Shown here piece by piece: positions 18,222 to 26,950 of a stretch of 64,000 bases of DNA. The notes below the pieces were generated by a model. It saw nothing but the letters and a program-made list of their open reading frames with translations. It searched no databases and had not been told where the DNA came from. Within the stretch, counting starts at the first letter, position 1; every line of letters begins with the position of its first letter. The position numbers were made by a program, and so were the translations under genes. Location: assembly GCA_024642205.1 (NCBI GenBank), contig JAHEBQ010000010.1:62001-126000 (forward strand). The letters run 5' to 3'. The DNA is from Planctomycetaceae bacterium. Lineage in GTDB: Bacteria; Planctomycetota; Planctomycetia; Pirellulales; Pirellulaceae.

Positions 18222-19049
18222 TTATTCTGGCGCAATGGAAGCCAACTGCTTCAGTGCGTCTAACAAGCCAATCATGTCCTCCTTGCTGACCTCGTTCCAG
18301 CCATCTGACTTGTGGCGAATGATGGCGACCTTGAAAGCGCTGGCGGCCTCCATGACATCGTCGGGGAGGTCGGTGAATGACTCAAACGGACGAATCGCAT
18401 GAGGCTTGGCGGATGCCACCATCTCACCATCAAGTTCTGCCGTCGAGCCTTTTCCCTTCCCTGACGACTGCTCGTCATCGCCCCAGTCAGGACCTTCGTG
18501 AACCGGTCCCTCAATATAGTCGCGATCGCTGTTGCGAGTGTTTTCCGACAGCGCGAGCGATTGTGTCTCCTCCGCGAATTCAGAGACGACAACCTCGCCA
18601 GCGCCGGGTGGATCACCAATTTTTCCCAATGTTTCCCAGCGTTGCTGCCGCATGCCGGAGATTGACCACCGGTTCTGAACGGCACCTTCGAGCCACATCT
18701 CAGCATCGTCCCAATCCAGGGCTGCATAGAAATGGCTCCAATAGACTCCCTCGTATTCCTTGTGAACATGCCCAAATCGCTCAAATGTCCGACGTAACCG
18801 ACCGACATGCTGGGGCGTTACTCCACCCACCAACTGACTCCAGGCTTCATCGGAGAAATCCGAAACAGCAACGTTATTCGCCTGCATTGATTCTCGCCAC
18901 TGGCAAATGATCTCGCCTTTGTCCCAGTTGGTTGTCGAGATGAGTTGATTCCATTGGCCAATGAACGGCTGCGACTTGCTGGTTGCATTTTTGCTGACCA
19001 CAACTCCGGATTCGTCGACGGCAAGACCGGTTTCAGTTTGATTTGGCAT
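18222..19049 (-). CDS. Uncharacterised protein
   Basis: A 275-residue protein that I cannot assign. The start at 19049 (M-P-N-Q-T-E-T-G-L) is preferred to the longer frame, whose first 57 residues look non-coding. Residues about 38-145 are Trp-rich (ten Trp) and helical, with V-T-P-Q-H-V-G-R-L-R-R-T-F-E-R-F-G at 78-94 resembling a DNA-binding helix pair. They continue into Y-W-S-H-F-Y-A-A-L-D-W-D-D-A-E-M-W-L. The middle (150-220) is acidic and likely disordered, and a short helical end (220-275) closes it. It has no signal peptide. I recall similar sequences in planctomycetes only. It lies downstream of the anti-sigma gene on the same strand. Confidence 0.7.
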   Translation of the reverse strand: MPNQTETGLAVDESGVVVSKNATSKSQPFIGQWNQLISTTNWDKGEIICQWRESMQANNVAVSDFSDEAWSQLVGGVTPQHVGRLRRTFERFGHVHKEYEGVYWSHFYAALDWDDAEMWLEGAVQNRWSISGMRQQRWETLGKIGDPPGAGEVVVSEFAEETQSLALSENTRNSDRDYIEGPVHEGPDWGDDEQSSGKGKGSTAELDGEMVASAKPHAIRPFESFTDLPDDVMEAASAFKVAIIRHKSDGWNEVSKEDMIGLLDALKQLASIAPE

Positions 19050-19349
19050 AATCTTGATTGGCAGTTCGTAGAGTAAGGGCTTGATCGGATGGTTATTCGA
19101 ATCACTTCGCAACACCAAAGTAACCCGATCATGGCAGGTGAAAACCCACAAAGTTTTTTTTCCCGGCAGGTGATTGTGAAAACCAAACCCAATCACCAGA
19201 ACGCCGAAGAAGCCAGACAATTTCGCGGCCCCGACGAAATTACGTCCCGGGCAAGATCACAAAGCTCGCCGACTCTACTGATTATTTCGGCAAACCCCGA
19301 TCGTGGAAAACGTGTTGAGGAACCAGCGATCGACACGCAATCGGTCAGA

Positions 19350-20447
19350 TCATCGGTCAGAAGAGGCAGGTTTCAGAGAATCCGCGGGAACACGGGTCGC
19401 AGCTTCCTGCGACGTATTTATCAGCAGCAGAAACTCGATGATCCGCGACTCGTCGTCGTCGGCAACCAAACCAAACCATTTGTCCACGTTCGCTATTTCC
19501 GTCGAGTCTTCGCCTTTGGGGGTCAAATCCAACGGCTTGATCTGCTGAGCAGCTCCGTTTTCTCGCCCCGCTTTTTCCGGCAACATTATCGCCGAACCTG
19601 CGAGACCGCCCGGAAGTGGAAACACTTTGACCAGACAATCCGATTCGCTCGACATTTCAGAAATCGCCCGTTTCATTCGGGCAACGGTGGAAACGACGTA
19701 GAGCGCCTCAACGCCTGCCGTGGATTGTGGCACCAGGTGAACTTGATCCTGGGCGTCGCCGTCAGGCACAACCAATCTGATCGAATGGCTCGCAAGAATG
19801 GCTTCCAGTTCGGCCAGGGGTTTGTTTTCGATCCACAACACCTGTTCGACACTCGGTCCGGTGATACTGTTCCAAGCCAATGGATCAACTGGCCGGCCTG
19901 TATTTTTATCACCTGGCAGACTTCGATTGAGCGAACCGATCACAGGCTGACGCTTGGCCGATGGGACATCGTTGTTCGGTGCCATGCTGCCAGGCGAAAC
20001 CTCCGGGCCAAGGACTTCGCCGGTTCCCGAGATGACTGGCTGGTGTTCCGCCAGGTTCGACTCATGCATGGCTGGAAACACAAACAGGGTCAACATCAAC
20101 ATTGCGGCAAGTGCCGCAATGACAGCCAACCCAATTCGCCAGGTGTTTGTTTCAGAATCAAGGCCAGCGCGATTCGTAACCGTGACAACCTGCTCGTTCG
20201 ATGCGTGCTGATGCGAAGATTTTTCTATTGCTGCCATTACGCGACCCGCGAATCCACCGTCCAGGGAATAACGCGGCAATTCGCGAATGGTATCCCGATT
20301 CTCAGCCCACCGTCGGAGCAACTCGGCTTCATCTGGATTATTTTCGAGCAACTGCTCCACGTGCGTTCGCTCTTCCGGACCAAGCTCATTGTCAAAATAA
20401 GCGGTCAAGGCATGTTCGCGTTGTTCGTTTTCCCAGGATTCTGACAT
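19350..20447 (-). CDS. Anti-sigma factor, single-pass membrane protein
   Basis: A 365-residue partner of the ECF sigma factor at 20510. Its N-terminus (L-T-A-Y-F-D-N-E-L-G-P-E-E-R, 14-27) is the anti-sigma domain start, followed by helices up to about 75, one membrane helix (about 104-125) and a large extracytoplasmic part. The zinc-binding H-x3-C-x2-C motif of classical ZAS domains is absent: there is no Cys in the N-terminal 100 residues. It starts 62 bases after the sigma gene and is likely cotranscribed. The outside domain probably senses an envelope signal. Confidence 0.88.
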   Translation of the reverse strand: MSESWENEQREHALTAYFDNELGPEERTHVEQLLENNPDEAELLRRWAENRDTIRELPRYSLDGGFAGRVMAAIEKSSHQHASNEQVVTVTNRAGLDSETNTWRIGLAVIAALAAMLMLTLFVFPAMHESNLAEHQPVISGTGEVLGPEVSPGSMAPNNDVPSAKRQPVIGSLNRSLPGDKNTGRPVDPLAWNSITGPSVEQVLWIENKPLAELEAILASHSIRLVVPDGDAQDQVHLVPQSTAGVEALYVVSTVARMKRAISEMSSESDCLVKVFPLPGGLAGSAIMLPEKAGRENGAAQQIKPLDLTPKGEDSTEIANVDKWFGLVADDDESRIIEFLLLINTSQEAATRVPADSLKPASSDR

Positions 20448-20509
20448 TTTCTTTCGTGCACCACATCAAGCGAAGATTTGCTAATCTCAATCGTCGTTTT
20501 TCAATCATC

Positions 20510-21091
20510 TCAGCTGTTGTTCATGTTCATGATCGCTTCCAGGTGTTCTCGCAGGCGAGTCCGGGCACGATGCAGGCGGCTGCGCACCGTTCCAATCGGC
20601 ATATCGAGGATCTCGGAAATCGCGTCATAATCCAGTTCCTCCATCTCTCTCAAAATCAATATCGCTCGGTGTTCATCCGACAGACGTGTCAACGCTTCAG
20701 TCACCTGAACGGATTGCTCCTGTTTCTGGATTCGATCATCCGGCGATGGCCCGCAATCCGGAAAATCAAGTCGCCCATTTTCGTCCGCTCCGTCCAGCGG
20801 CACCGTCGCTCGCCGCCGACGCAAGCGAGTGATGGCAACGTTGTAGGCAATCCGGTAGAGCCAAGTAAAAAAAGCACTATTGCCTTTGAACGAACTCAAC
20901 TTCGTAAACGCCAGCACAAACGCGTCCTGAACAACGTCTTCCGCCTCCGCTTCACTTCGCAAAATCTGGACCATGCCGTTGTAGAGTCGGTCCTGGTATT
21001 TGCAAATCAAGTGGCCAAACGTCTCGTTGTCTCCGTCGAGTGTTCGACGAATCAAATCCTGATCATCTTGGAATGCCGTCGGATTGTTCAT
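20510..21091 (-). CDS. ECF RNA polymerase sigma factor
   Basis: A 193-residue sigma-70 factor with regions 2 and 4 only. Region 2 shows D-R-L-Y-N-G-M-V-Q-I-L-R-S-E-A-E-A-E-D-V and the promoter-melting F-K-G-N-S-A-F-F-T-W-L-Y-R-I-A. Region 4 has L-S-D-E-H-R-A-I-L-I-L-R-E, then the recognition helix M-P-I-G-T-V-R-S-R-L-H-R-A-R. I start it at 21091 (M-N-N-P-T), after GGTGA, not at 21172, whose extra 27 residues do not fit the family. The adjoining anti-sigma gene implies control by membrane sequestration. Target promoters cannot be read here. Confidence 0.94.
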   Translation of the reverse strand: MNNPTAFQDDQDLIRRTLDGDNETFGHLICKYQDRLYNGMVQILRSEAEAEDVVQDAFVLAFTKLSSFKGNSAFFTWLYRIAYNVAITRLRRRRATVPLDGADENGRLDFPDCGPSPDDRIQKQEQSVQVTEALTRLSDEHRAILILREMEELDYDAISEILDMPIGTVRSRLHRARTRLREHLEAIMNMNNS

Positions 21092-21216
21092 CGTTTTGAC
21101 GTCACCATTGCGAATTAGTTCCCCGGAGAATTCCCGGAGTTCCGCGAATATCTCGCAGAAATGCCAGCTCATTGCCCCGCGTCATGATTGTAGCCGTTTT
21201 TGCTGGCAAAATCCTA

Positions 21217-22524
21217 TCAGGCTGCCGGCAGCGGGGCCCTGGCGAAGCTCGATTTTGACCACCGCGCAATGGCCAGAATGGAAAACCCGAGAATTATCAT
21301 GGCAATACTGACCCATTGCGAGATCGTCAGTTCCGTTCCGAACTGGCCCAATTCGTCTTCCCGGATAAGTTCCATCAGGAATCGACCAATCGAATACAAA
21401 ATCAACATCAGCGCAAATACTTCGCCATCGTACTTTCGAATTGTCCAGTAAAACCACAGAACCAGACTAAGCAGTCCCGCATTGATCGCGCTGTAAATTT
21501 GCGTTGGATGAGTCGACAAAGAACGATGTGGCAGTTCATTCACGGGGAATGTCAACAGACCCAACCGCTGGCAATCGACCATTCCGACCAGATCCTTGCC
21601 ATTCAAAGGTCGACCGGGGTTAGATTTTTGAAAGCGAATATATCGGTCGTGCGGTGATTGGACTTCAAACTCATCTCCCGCTTTCAATCCGAGGAGATCT
21701 GCGATGCTGCCACGCTCAATCGTCTCTGCAACCAGTGGGTAGCGAGATTCGGGGTTCGGATTGGCTTTGGCAGAAATTCCGATCAATTCACCATCGCTCA
21801 ACTGTTTCATGTAGGGGGCAGAACCGGCGGGAAACGTCACGCTGAACAACGGCGCGTCACAGACGCCCCCGTAACAACATCCATTCATCAGGCAACCGAT
21901 GCGTCCAATGGCCAAACCCAACACCATTCCCGGTGCAATCAGGTCAGCCGTTGCGGCAAGCGGAAGCCTGTTCAACTTCAAGTAAACGAACCCGGCGACC
22001 ATCGCGCCGATCAAACTTCCGTAAACAACCAGGCCCCCTTTCGTCATATCGACGACCGCCAACAAAACCTGTCCCAAGTCAGCCCCGTTTACGAAAAACT
22101 CGTCTGACTTCTGAATCACATAAAACAGTCGGGCACCCGCAATTCCGGCAACCATCATCCAAAAGCCCAGGCCGATAATCTGGTCAACGCTCAATCCGAT
22201 TTTCCCGCAACGCTGCAGGGTAATGGCGACACCCGCTGCGATCGCGAGCACCAGAAACATCCCATACCCACGGATCGCGAGACCCTGCTTGGTCAATTCG
22301 CCGGCGGGGTCATCCGGATTAACCCCATCGACTTCCAGAAGCGGGAGAACAAATTGAATCACGATCGCGACCACCGCGAAGACCGGGAGGAAGCTCCAGG
22401 TTTCCTGGGAATTTCCATGGCGAAAATACAGGTATGCCAATACCAGAACGCCGATGATCAACCAGGCAATCAGCAACGGGCCCTGGAAAATCCAATGCGG
22501 AATAAAAAACAAGGTCTGACGCAT
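21217..22524 (-). CDS. lgt: Prolipoprotein diacylglyceryl transferase with an inserted domain
   Basis: Lgt transfers diacylglycerol from phosphatidylglycerol to the lipobox Cys of prolipoproteins. The signature G-R-I-G-C-L-M-N-G is at 207-215, R-G-Y-G at 85-88 and H-P-T-Q-I-Y at 339-344, matching the catalytic core. At 435 residues it is about 150 longer than E. coli Lgt. There are two extra or shifted N-terminal helices (about 16-35 and 45-64), and an insert of about 90 residues (240-330) just before the H-P-T-Q motif. The insert reads V-A-E-T-I-E-R-G-S-I-A-D-L-L-G-L-K-A-G-D and looks like a PDZ fold. The insert should lie on the outer side. Confidence 0.92.
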   Translation of the reverse strand: MRQTLFFIPHWIFQGPLLIAWLIIGVLVLAYLYFRHGNSQETWSFLPVFAVVAIVIQFVLPLLEVDGVNPDDPAGELTKQGLAIRGYGMFLVLAIAAGVAITLQRCGKIGLSVDQIIGLGFWMMVAGIAGARLFYVIQKSDEFFVNGADLGQVLLAVVDMTKGGLVVYGSLIGAMVAGFVYLKLNRLPLAATADLIAPGMVLGLAIGRIGCLMNGCCYGGVCDAPLFSVTFPAGSAPYMKQLSDGELIGISAKANPNPESRYPLVAETIERGSIADLLGLKAGDEFEVQSPHDRYIRFQKSNPGRPLNGKDLVGMVDCQRLGLLTFPVNELPHRSLSTHPTQIYSAINAGLLSLVLWFYWTIRKYDGEVFALMLILYSIGRFLMELIREDELGQFGTELTISQWVSIAMIILGFSILAIARWSKSSFARAPLPAA

Positions 22525-22691
22525 GCTGCAACTTTCGATTGTTCGGATTCGAACCGACTCGATATTTGATCCGCCAAGTAGGCCGACAGGGTGACTTGAA
22601 TTAGACTCGAAGATCGCGGGTTTGGAATAGATCGATTGACCCTCAGCCGCGGATTATAATGACGCCTAAATTGTACGCGATAGAATCAAGC

Positions 22692-23540
22692 TCACTCTAA
22701 CAGGCGATTATCGATCAACCGCGTTTCCCCGACATACGCGGCAATCAACGCGACGACCGGAAGCTCAATCGGATCTGCGGTTTCGAGAGTTTTCGGGTGG
22801 GCTACCGTCGCATAGTCAATCCGCTCCACGCCTGCATCGATCAGCATCTGTCTCATCTCGGTGATGACTTCAAATCCGTCCCGCTGGCCTGCCTGGATTT
22901 GACGCTCCACGTGATCCAGCGTTTGATTCAACGAGAGCGCTATCGTTCGTTGTTCGCTCGAAAGGTAAACGTTGCGGGAACTCAGCGCCAGCCCATCGTC
23001 GGCGCGAACGATGGGACAAATGCAAACCTCGGTGGCGACATTCAGGTCTGCGACCATCTGTTCGATCACCCTAGCCTGTTGAAAATCTTTTTGACCCAGA
23101 AAAACCCGATCGGCCCGGGTCATGTTCAACAGCTTGAGCACAACGGTCGCGACACCCGCGAAATGCGTTGGCCGAAATTCGCCTTCCCATCGCCGGGCGA
23201 CCAATGGAGGCACAACGCTGGTCGAGTAATTCTCGGGGTAGACTTCTTCCCTGGACGGTGCAAAGACGTATTGAACCCCCGCAGATTGCAATCCCGCAAT
23301 GTCTGCCTCAAGTGATTGTGGATACCGGTCCAGGTCCTCCGACGGAGCAAACTGGCTTGGATTGACAAATATCGTCACGATCGTTTCATCGGATTGGACA
23401 AGTGATTGCCGGACCAGACTCAAATGTCCTTCGTGAAGCGCGCCCATGGTCGGAACAACACCGATGGATTTGTTCGCACGTTTTAGCTCGCGAACAACCT
23501 TCGCAAGGTCATCCAATGAGGATAGAATTTCCACGTCCAA
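22692..23540 (-). CDS. panC: Pantothenate synthetase PanC
   Basis: PanC joins pantoate and beta-alanine with ATP to make pantothenate, the coenzyme A precursor. The 282 residues show V-P-T-M-G-A-L-H-E-G-H-L (29-40), N-P-S-Q-F-A-P-S-E-D-L-D-R-Y-P (60-74) and F-L-G-Q-K-D-F-Q-Q, the nucleotide and pantoate sites. The start is TTG at 23540: GGAG lies five bases before it, and no ATG is available in frame upstream. A GTG two codons on is possible but badly spaced. No panB or panD is adjacent. Confidence 0.95.
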   Translation of the reverse strand: MDVEILSSLDDLAKVVRELKRANKSIGVVPTMGALHEGHLSLVRQSLVQSDETIVTIFVNPSQFAPSEDLDRYPQSLEADIAGLQSAGVQYVFAPSREEVYPENYSTSVVPPLVARRWEGEFRPTHFAGVATVVLKLLNMTRADRVFLGQKDFQQARVIEQMVADLNVATEVCICPIVRADDGLALSSRNVYLSSEQRTIALSLNQTLDHVERQIQAGQRDGFEVITEMRQMLIDAGVERIDYATVAHPKTLETADPIELPVVALIAAYVGETRLIDNRLLE

Positions 23541-23827
23541 ATCGTCTCCAGGCGGTCAAAAGGAATATCGGGCAACGCGTTTGTCGAAGGGTTGGAGCGT
23601 TGTCAATGAGGATTTTTGCGAATAAACCAATCCCGGGAATGGATCGCCGTCTCATCGCAGGGCGGTCCCCAGAAATTTCATGGAAACCGATTCTCAGGAT
23701 TAATCCGTGGTTTGGGAAGCCGTGATCCATTTTCTCGCAAGTGGACGAAATAAAGAAAACGGAACGCACTTGTTGTATATTTATAGTGCTCCCGAACCGA
23801 TCACCATTCCAACGGTCCAAGTTGAAT

Positions 23828-25381
23828 ATGAGCCAACCTCCTCCGCGCCACGGCAGCGACCCAAAACCGTCGAAACCCCTCGCTGATCAACTGCAGGATG
23901 ACCTGGATGATGAAGAAATCAGTAGCCGATTCCTGTTGTTTAATGTGATGCCCAGCTGGATGGTCAGTTTCCTGACACACATCGCAGTGATTATCGTCCT
24001 GGCCATCATGGTCATGCCGCAAAAAAAAGAACGAATCGTTTCGCTGGAGGCCGGTGATCTGGCGGCTGAACCGCTCGAGGCGATGGACATGAATTTTGAT
24101 ACCCTCGATTTCAATACCGAAGACGTGATGGAACAGGAGTTCGCAGAAGTCGTTTCCACCGACGTCACCGAAAACGTCGAAGTCTCACTGCCGGAAGTCG
24201 AAGCGGATCTCGGTAACATTCTGGGGGCCGTTGACGCATTTGATGCCGACATTCTCGGAGCCCTGAACCCGTCTGACATGAGCGAAGAAACAGCCAGCCG
24301 ATCCGGCGAGTCCAAAAACCGATTGCTGAGAAAGTTCGGTGGCACCCCGGCCTCCGAAGAAGCGGTGGCGCTGGCCCTGAAATGGATCATCAAGCATCAA
24401 TTGCCCGACGGAGGGTGGAGCCTGGATCATACCCGCGGTCCAGGTGACTTTCGCAACAGTCCTGATCCCGGCGAATTGCCCGAAGCCCGTTCAGCCGCAA
24501 CCGCCCTGGCAATTCTTCCGTTACTCGGCGCAGGCCACACACACCAAACTGGCGAGTACAAGGAAGAGGTTCGCAGGGGCCTGGAGTTTTTGATCACTCG
24601 CGCCAAAAAAGCCAATCGAGGCATCTCCTACCTGGAACCCGGTGGAACCATGTACTCGCACGGATTGGTTTCGATCGTGTTTTGTGAAGCGTACGCAATG
24701 ACAAAGGACCCTGCACTTGTGAATTACGCCCAGGAATCGTTGTGGTTTATCGAATATGCCCAGGATCCGATTGGCGGTGGCTGGCGTTACGCCCCGCGAG
24801 AACCGGGGGATACGTCGGCGGTTGGCTGGCAACTGATGGCCCTCAAAAGTGGCAAGATCTCGGGACTGAATATCAACCCGAAAACCTACAAGCTCGCAGA
24901 GAAATTTCTGGATACGGTCTCAACCAGCAGAGGCGCCTATTACGGCTATGCGGCTCCCCCGCGCGGAACGCCGGCCAGTGCTTGCACGGCAGTCGGTTTG
25001 CTTTGTCGAATGTACATGGGCTGGGACAAGAACGTGCCTGGTCTCGCCGAAGGAATGGCCAGTCTCGCAGAACGCGGTCCGAGCGCTGATTCGGGCAATT
25101 CGGCGGATATGTACTACAACTACTATGCGACGCAAGCGATGAAGCATATCGGCGGGCGTCAATGGAACGACTGGAACAACAAGATGCGAGATTTTCTGGT
25201 CAAGACGCAAGAGAAAGATGGCAACAAGGCCGGCAGTTGGCATTTCAATAATGGACATGCGTCGTCCAAGGGAGGTCGACTTTATTCCACCTCATTGGCT
25301 TGCATGACCCTGGAAGTTTACTACCGATACCTTCCATTGTATGGCGACAAGGCGGCTAACGACGAGTTTCCCCTGGATTAG
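23828..25381 (+). CDS. Membrane-anchored prenyltransferase/squalene-oxidase-repeat protein
   Basis: A 517-residue protein started at the ATG at 23828. It has a Pro/Asp-rich cytoplasmic tail, one membrane helix (about 45-63), an acidic low-complexity linker (about 70-175) and an alpha/alpha-toroid domain (about 185-500). The domain holds repeats of the terpene-cyclase/squalene-oxidase kind: Q-L-P-D-G-G-W-S-L, I-G-G-G-W-R-Y, K-A-G-S-W-H-F and A-L-K-W-I-I-K-H-Q. The D-x-D-D or D-x-D-x-T-x acid motifs of true cyclases are not seen, so catalysis is doubtful and a binding role is as likely. It sits alone, convergent with fabH, with a 17-base gap. Confidence 0.85.
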   Translation: MSQPPPRHGSDPKPSKPLADQLQDDLDDEEISSRFLLFNVMPSWMVSFLTHIAVIIVLAIMVMPQKKERIVSLEAGDLAAEPLEAMDMNFDTLDFNTEDVMEQEFAEVVSTDVTENVEVSLPEVEADLGNILGAVDAFDADILGALNPSDMSEETASRSGESKNRLLRKFGGTPASEEAVALALKWIIKHQLPDGGWSLDHTRGPGDFRNSPDPGELPEARSAATALAILPLLGAGHTHQTGEYKEEVRRGLEFLITRAKKANRGISYLEPGGTMYSHGLVSIVFCEAYAMTKDPALVNYAQESLWFIEYAQDPIGGGWRYAPREPGDTSAVGWQLMALKSGKISGLNINPKTYKLAEKFLDTVSTSRGAYYGYAAPPRGTPASACTAVGLLCRMYMGWDKNVPGLAEGMASLAERGPSADSGNSADMYYNYYATQAMKHIGGRQWNDWNNKMRDFLVKTQEKDGNKAGSWHFNNGHASSKGGRLYSTSLACMTLEVYYRYLPLYGDKAANDEFPLD

Positions 25382-25398
25382 ATAACGAGCAACGTCGT

Positions 25399-26511
25399 CT
25401 ACCAACGAAACAAGCAGGAACCCCATGTCAATCCGGCGCCAAATCCAACCATCAACACGTTGCTTCCCGGCTTGATTCGACCCTGCTGAACCGCTTCGGC
25501 AATTGCAATCGGAATACTCGCCGCCGAAGTATTTCCGTAGCGGTCAAGATTCACGAACACCTTGTTTCGATCGATACGTAACTCATCAACCGCAGCATCG
25601 ATGATGCGCAAATTGGCCTGGTGCGGAATAAACAAGTCGATTTCAGATAAAGACATTGACGCCTTTTCCAGCATCTCGTGTACAATTTCCGGAATCAGGC
25701 GAACGGCCCACTTGAACACCGTGCGTCCGTCCATCGTCAGAAACTGTTCCTTGTTGTCCAGAACGCTCTGGCAAAATGGCTTTCTCGAACCACCTGCTGG
25801 TGTCTTGAGAGCATTACCCAGCTTCCCCTCCGAGGCCAGTCGGTAGGCCAAAATACCCGACGCCTTGGTTTCATTTGGTTCCGAGTCGGCTGAAAGGAGA
25901 ACCGCTCCCGCACCGTCACCAAACAAGGGGTACGTCTTCTTGTCGGCTGGATCCATCAACATCGTCAACGTTTCGGCTCCAATGACCAATGCGTTTCGGC
26001 TACAACCGGTTCTGACGGATTGACTGGCCATCGCCAAACCGTAAATAAACCCCGAACAGGCCGCGTTCAAATCGAAGGCCGATGCCGGGCATCCCAGATG
26101 AGACTGAACAATGCACGCAGTCGATGGTGTCACGTGATCCGGAGTAACAGTGGCCACGATGATCAAATCCACTTCACTGGCGTCGACACCGGAGCCTTGC
26201 AGACATTGCTCGGCAGCTCGAATCGCCATGTCACTGGTCGCTTCGTTATCACCCGCGTGATACCGAGATTCAATGCCGGTTCGCTGGACGATCCAGTCTG
26301 AATCGAATCCCAGTTCGGCCAGGTCTTCGTTGAGAACGAGTTTCGACCCGGCACTTGCACCGGTCCCCGTAATCTTGATGCCGGGTATGTCAGAGCGGAG
26401 CGGAGCCGGTTTTTTCTTGACCGAAACCCTTCCCACGTAAATGGTCCGCTCGACGTCCTGGTCGGCGACCGGTGGAAAGAAATGTAGTTGTTCATTATTA
26501 GCTAGTGACAT
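25399..26511 (-). CDS. fabH: Beta-ketoacyl-ACP synthase III (FabH)
   Basis: FabH starts fatty acid synthesis by condensing an acyl-CoA with malonyl-ACP. The triad is intact: Cys152 in L-N-A-A-C-S-G-F, His297 in I-P-H-Q-A-N-L-R-I and Asn327 in R-Y-G-N-T-S-A-A-S. The family core starts near residue 42 (I-P-G-I-K-I-T-G-T-G), so about 40 extra N-terminal residues precede it; no better internal ATG exists. It stands apart from plsX, fabD or acpP, which often flank fabH. Confidence 0.94.
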   Translation of the reverse strand: MSLANNEQLHFFPPVADQDVERTIYVGRVSVKKKPAPLRSDIPGIKITGTGASAGSKLVLNEDLAELGFDSDWIVQRTGIESRYHAGDNEATSDMAIRAAEQCLQGSGVDASEVDLIIVATVTPDHVTPSTACIVQSHLGCPASAFDLNAACSGFIYGLAMASQSVRTGCSRNALVIGAETLTMLMDPADKKTYPLFGDGAGAVLLSADSEPNETKASGILAYRLASEGKLGNALKTPAGGSRKPFCQSVLDNKEQFLTMDGRTVFKWAVRLIPEIVHEMLEKASMSLSEIDLFIPHQANLRIIDAAVDELRIDRNKVFVNLDRYGNTSAASIPIAIAEAVQQGRIKPGSNVLMVGFGAGLTWGSCLFRW

Positions 26512-26950
26512 ATTCCCTGGTCGTCGATGCGATCCCTCGCTTTACGAACTGACGGTAACCAGCCAACCTGTTCTCAACGCGAGCGAGTAATCTCGAAATC
26601 TCTTGCCGGCCCGAAAAACCGAAAACGAATGGCTAGGAAAGTTAGGAGTACCACAATTTCGAAGTTCGTCCGATACCAGAATTCCGGAATATCGGTGTTC
26701 CAGCATCCGTTCACCAGCAAACCGCGAACTTCAAATCATGGTCCTCAGGTCAGCCATCACGCCGTTTTTCTACTGGTTTTGACGGGCTCTTCTCGTTCAT
26801 GGCGAATGAACTGGGACCTGGCCTCAGCCAACAAACCAGATTTATCCCCCCCGTTTTGGGGTGTCCAATGCGCGTCAATTCGATAAATTGGTCATTCGTG
26901 GAAAGCAATCCGATTACTCCATTCCCGATCTTTGAAAAAGCGAAAATCGT
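26512..26950. other. 439-base divergent spacer
   Basis: This spacer lies between fabH (minus) and the TANGO2-family gene (plus). A 119-codon frame on the plus strand lacks any family pattern. I see no hairpin or operator of note. Confidence 0.35.

Noticed and set aside
26527-26886. 119-codon plus-strand frame between fabH and the TANGO2-family gene
   Set aside because: There is no recognisable domain, signal or ribosome site, and the composition looks like non-coding DNA.
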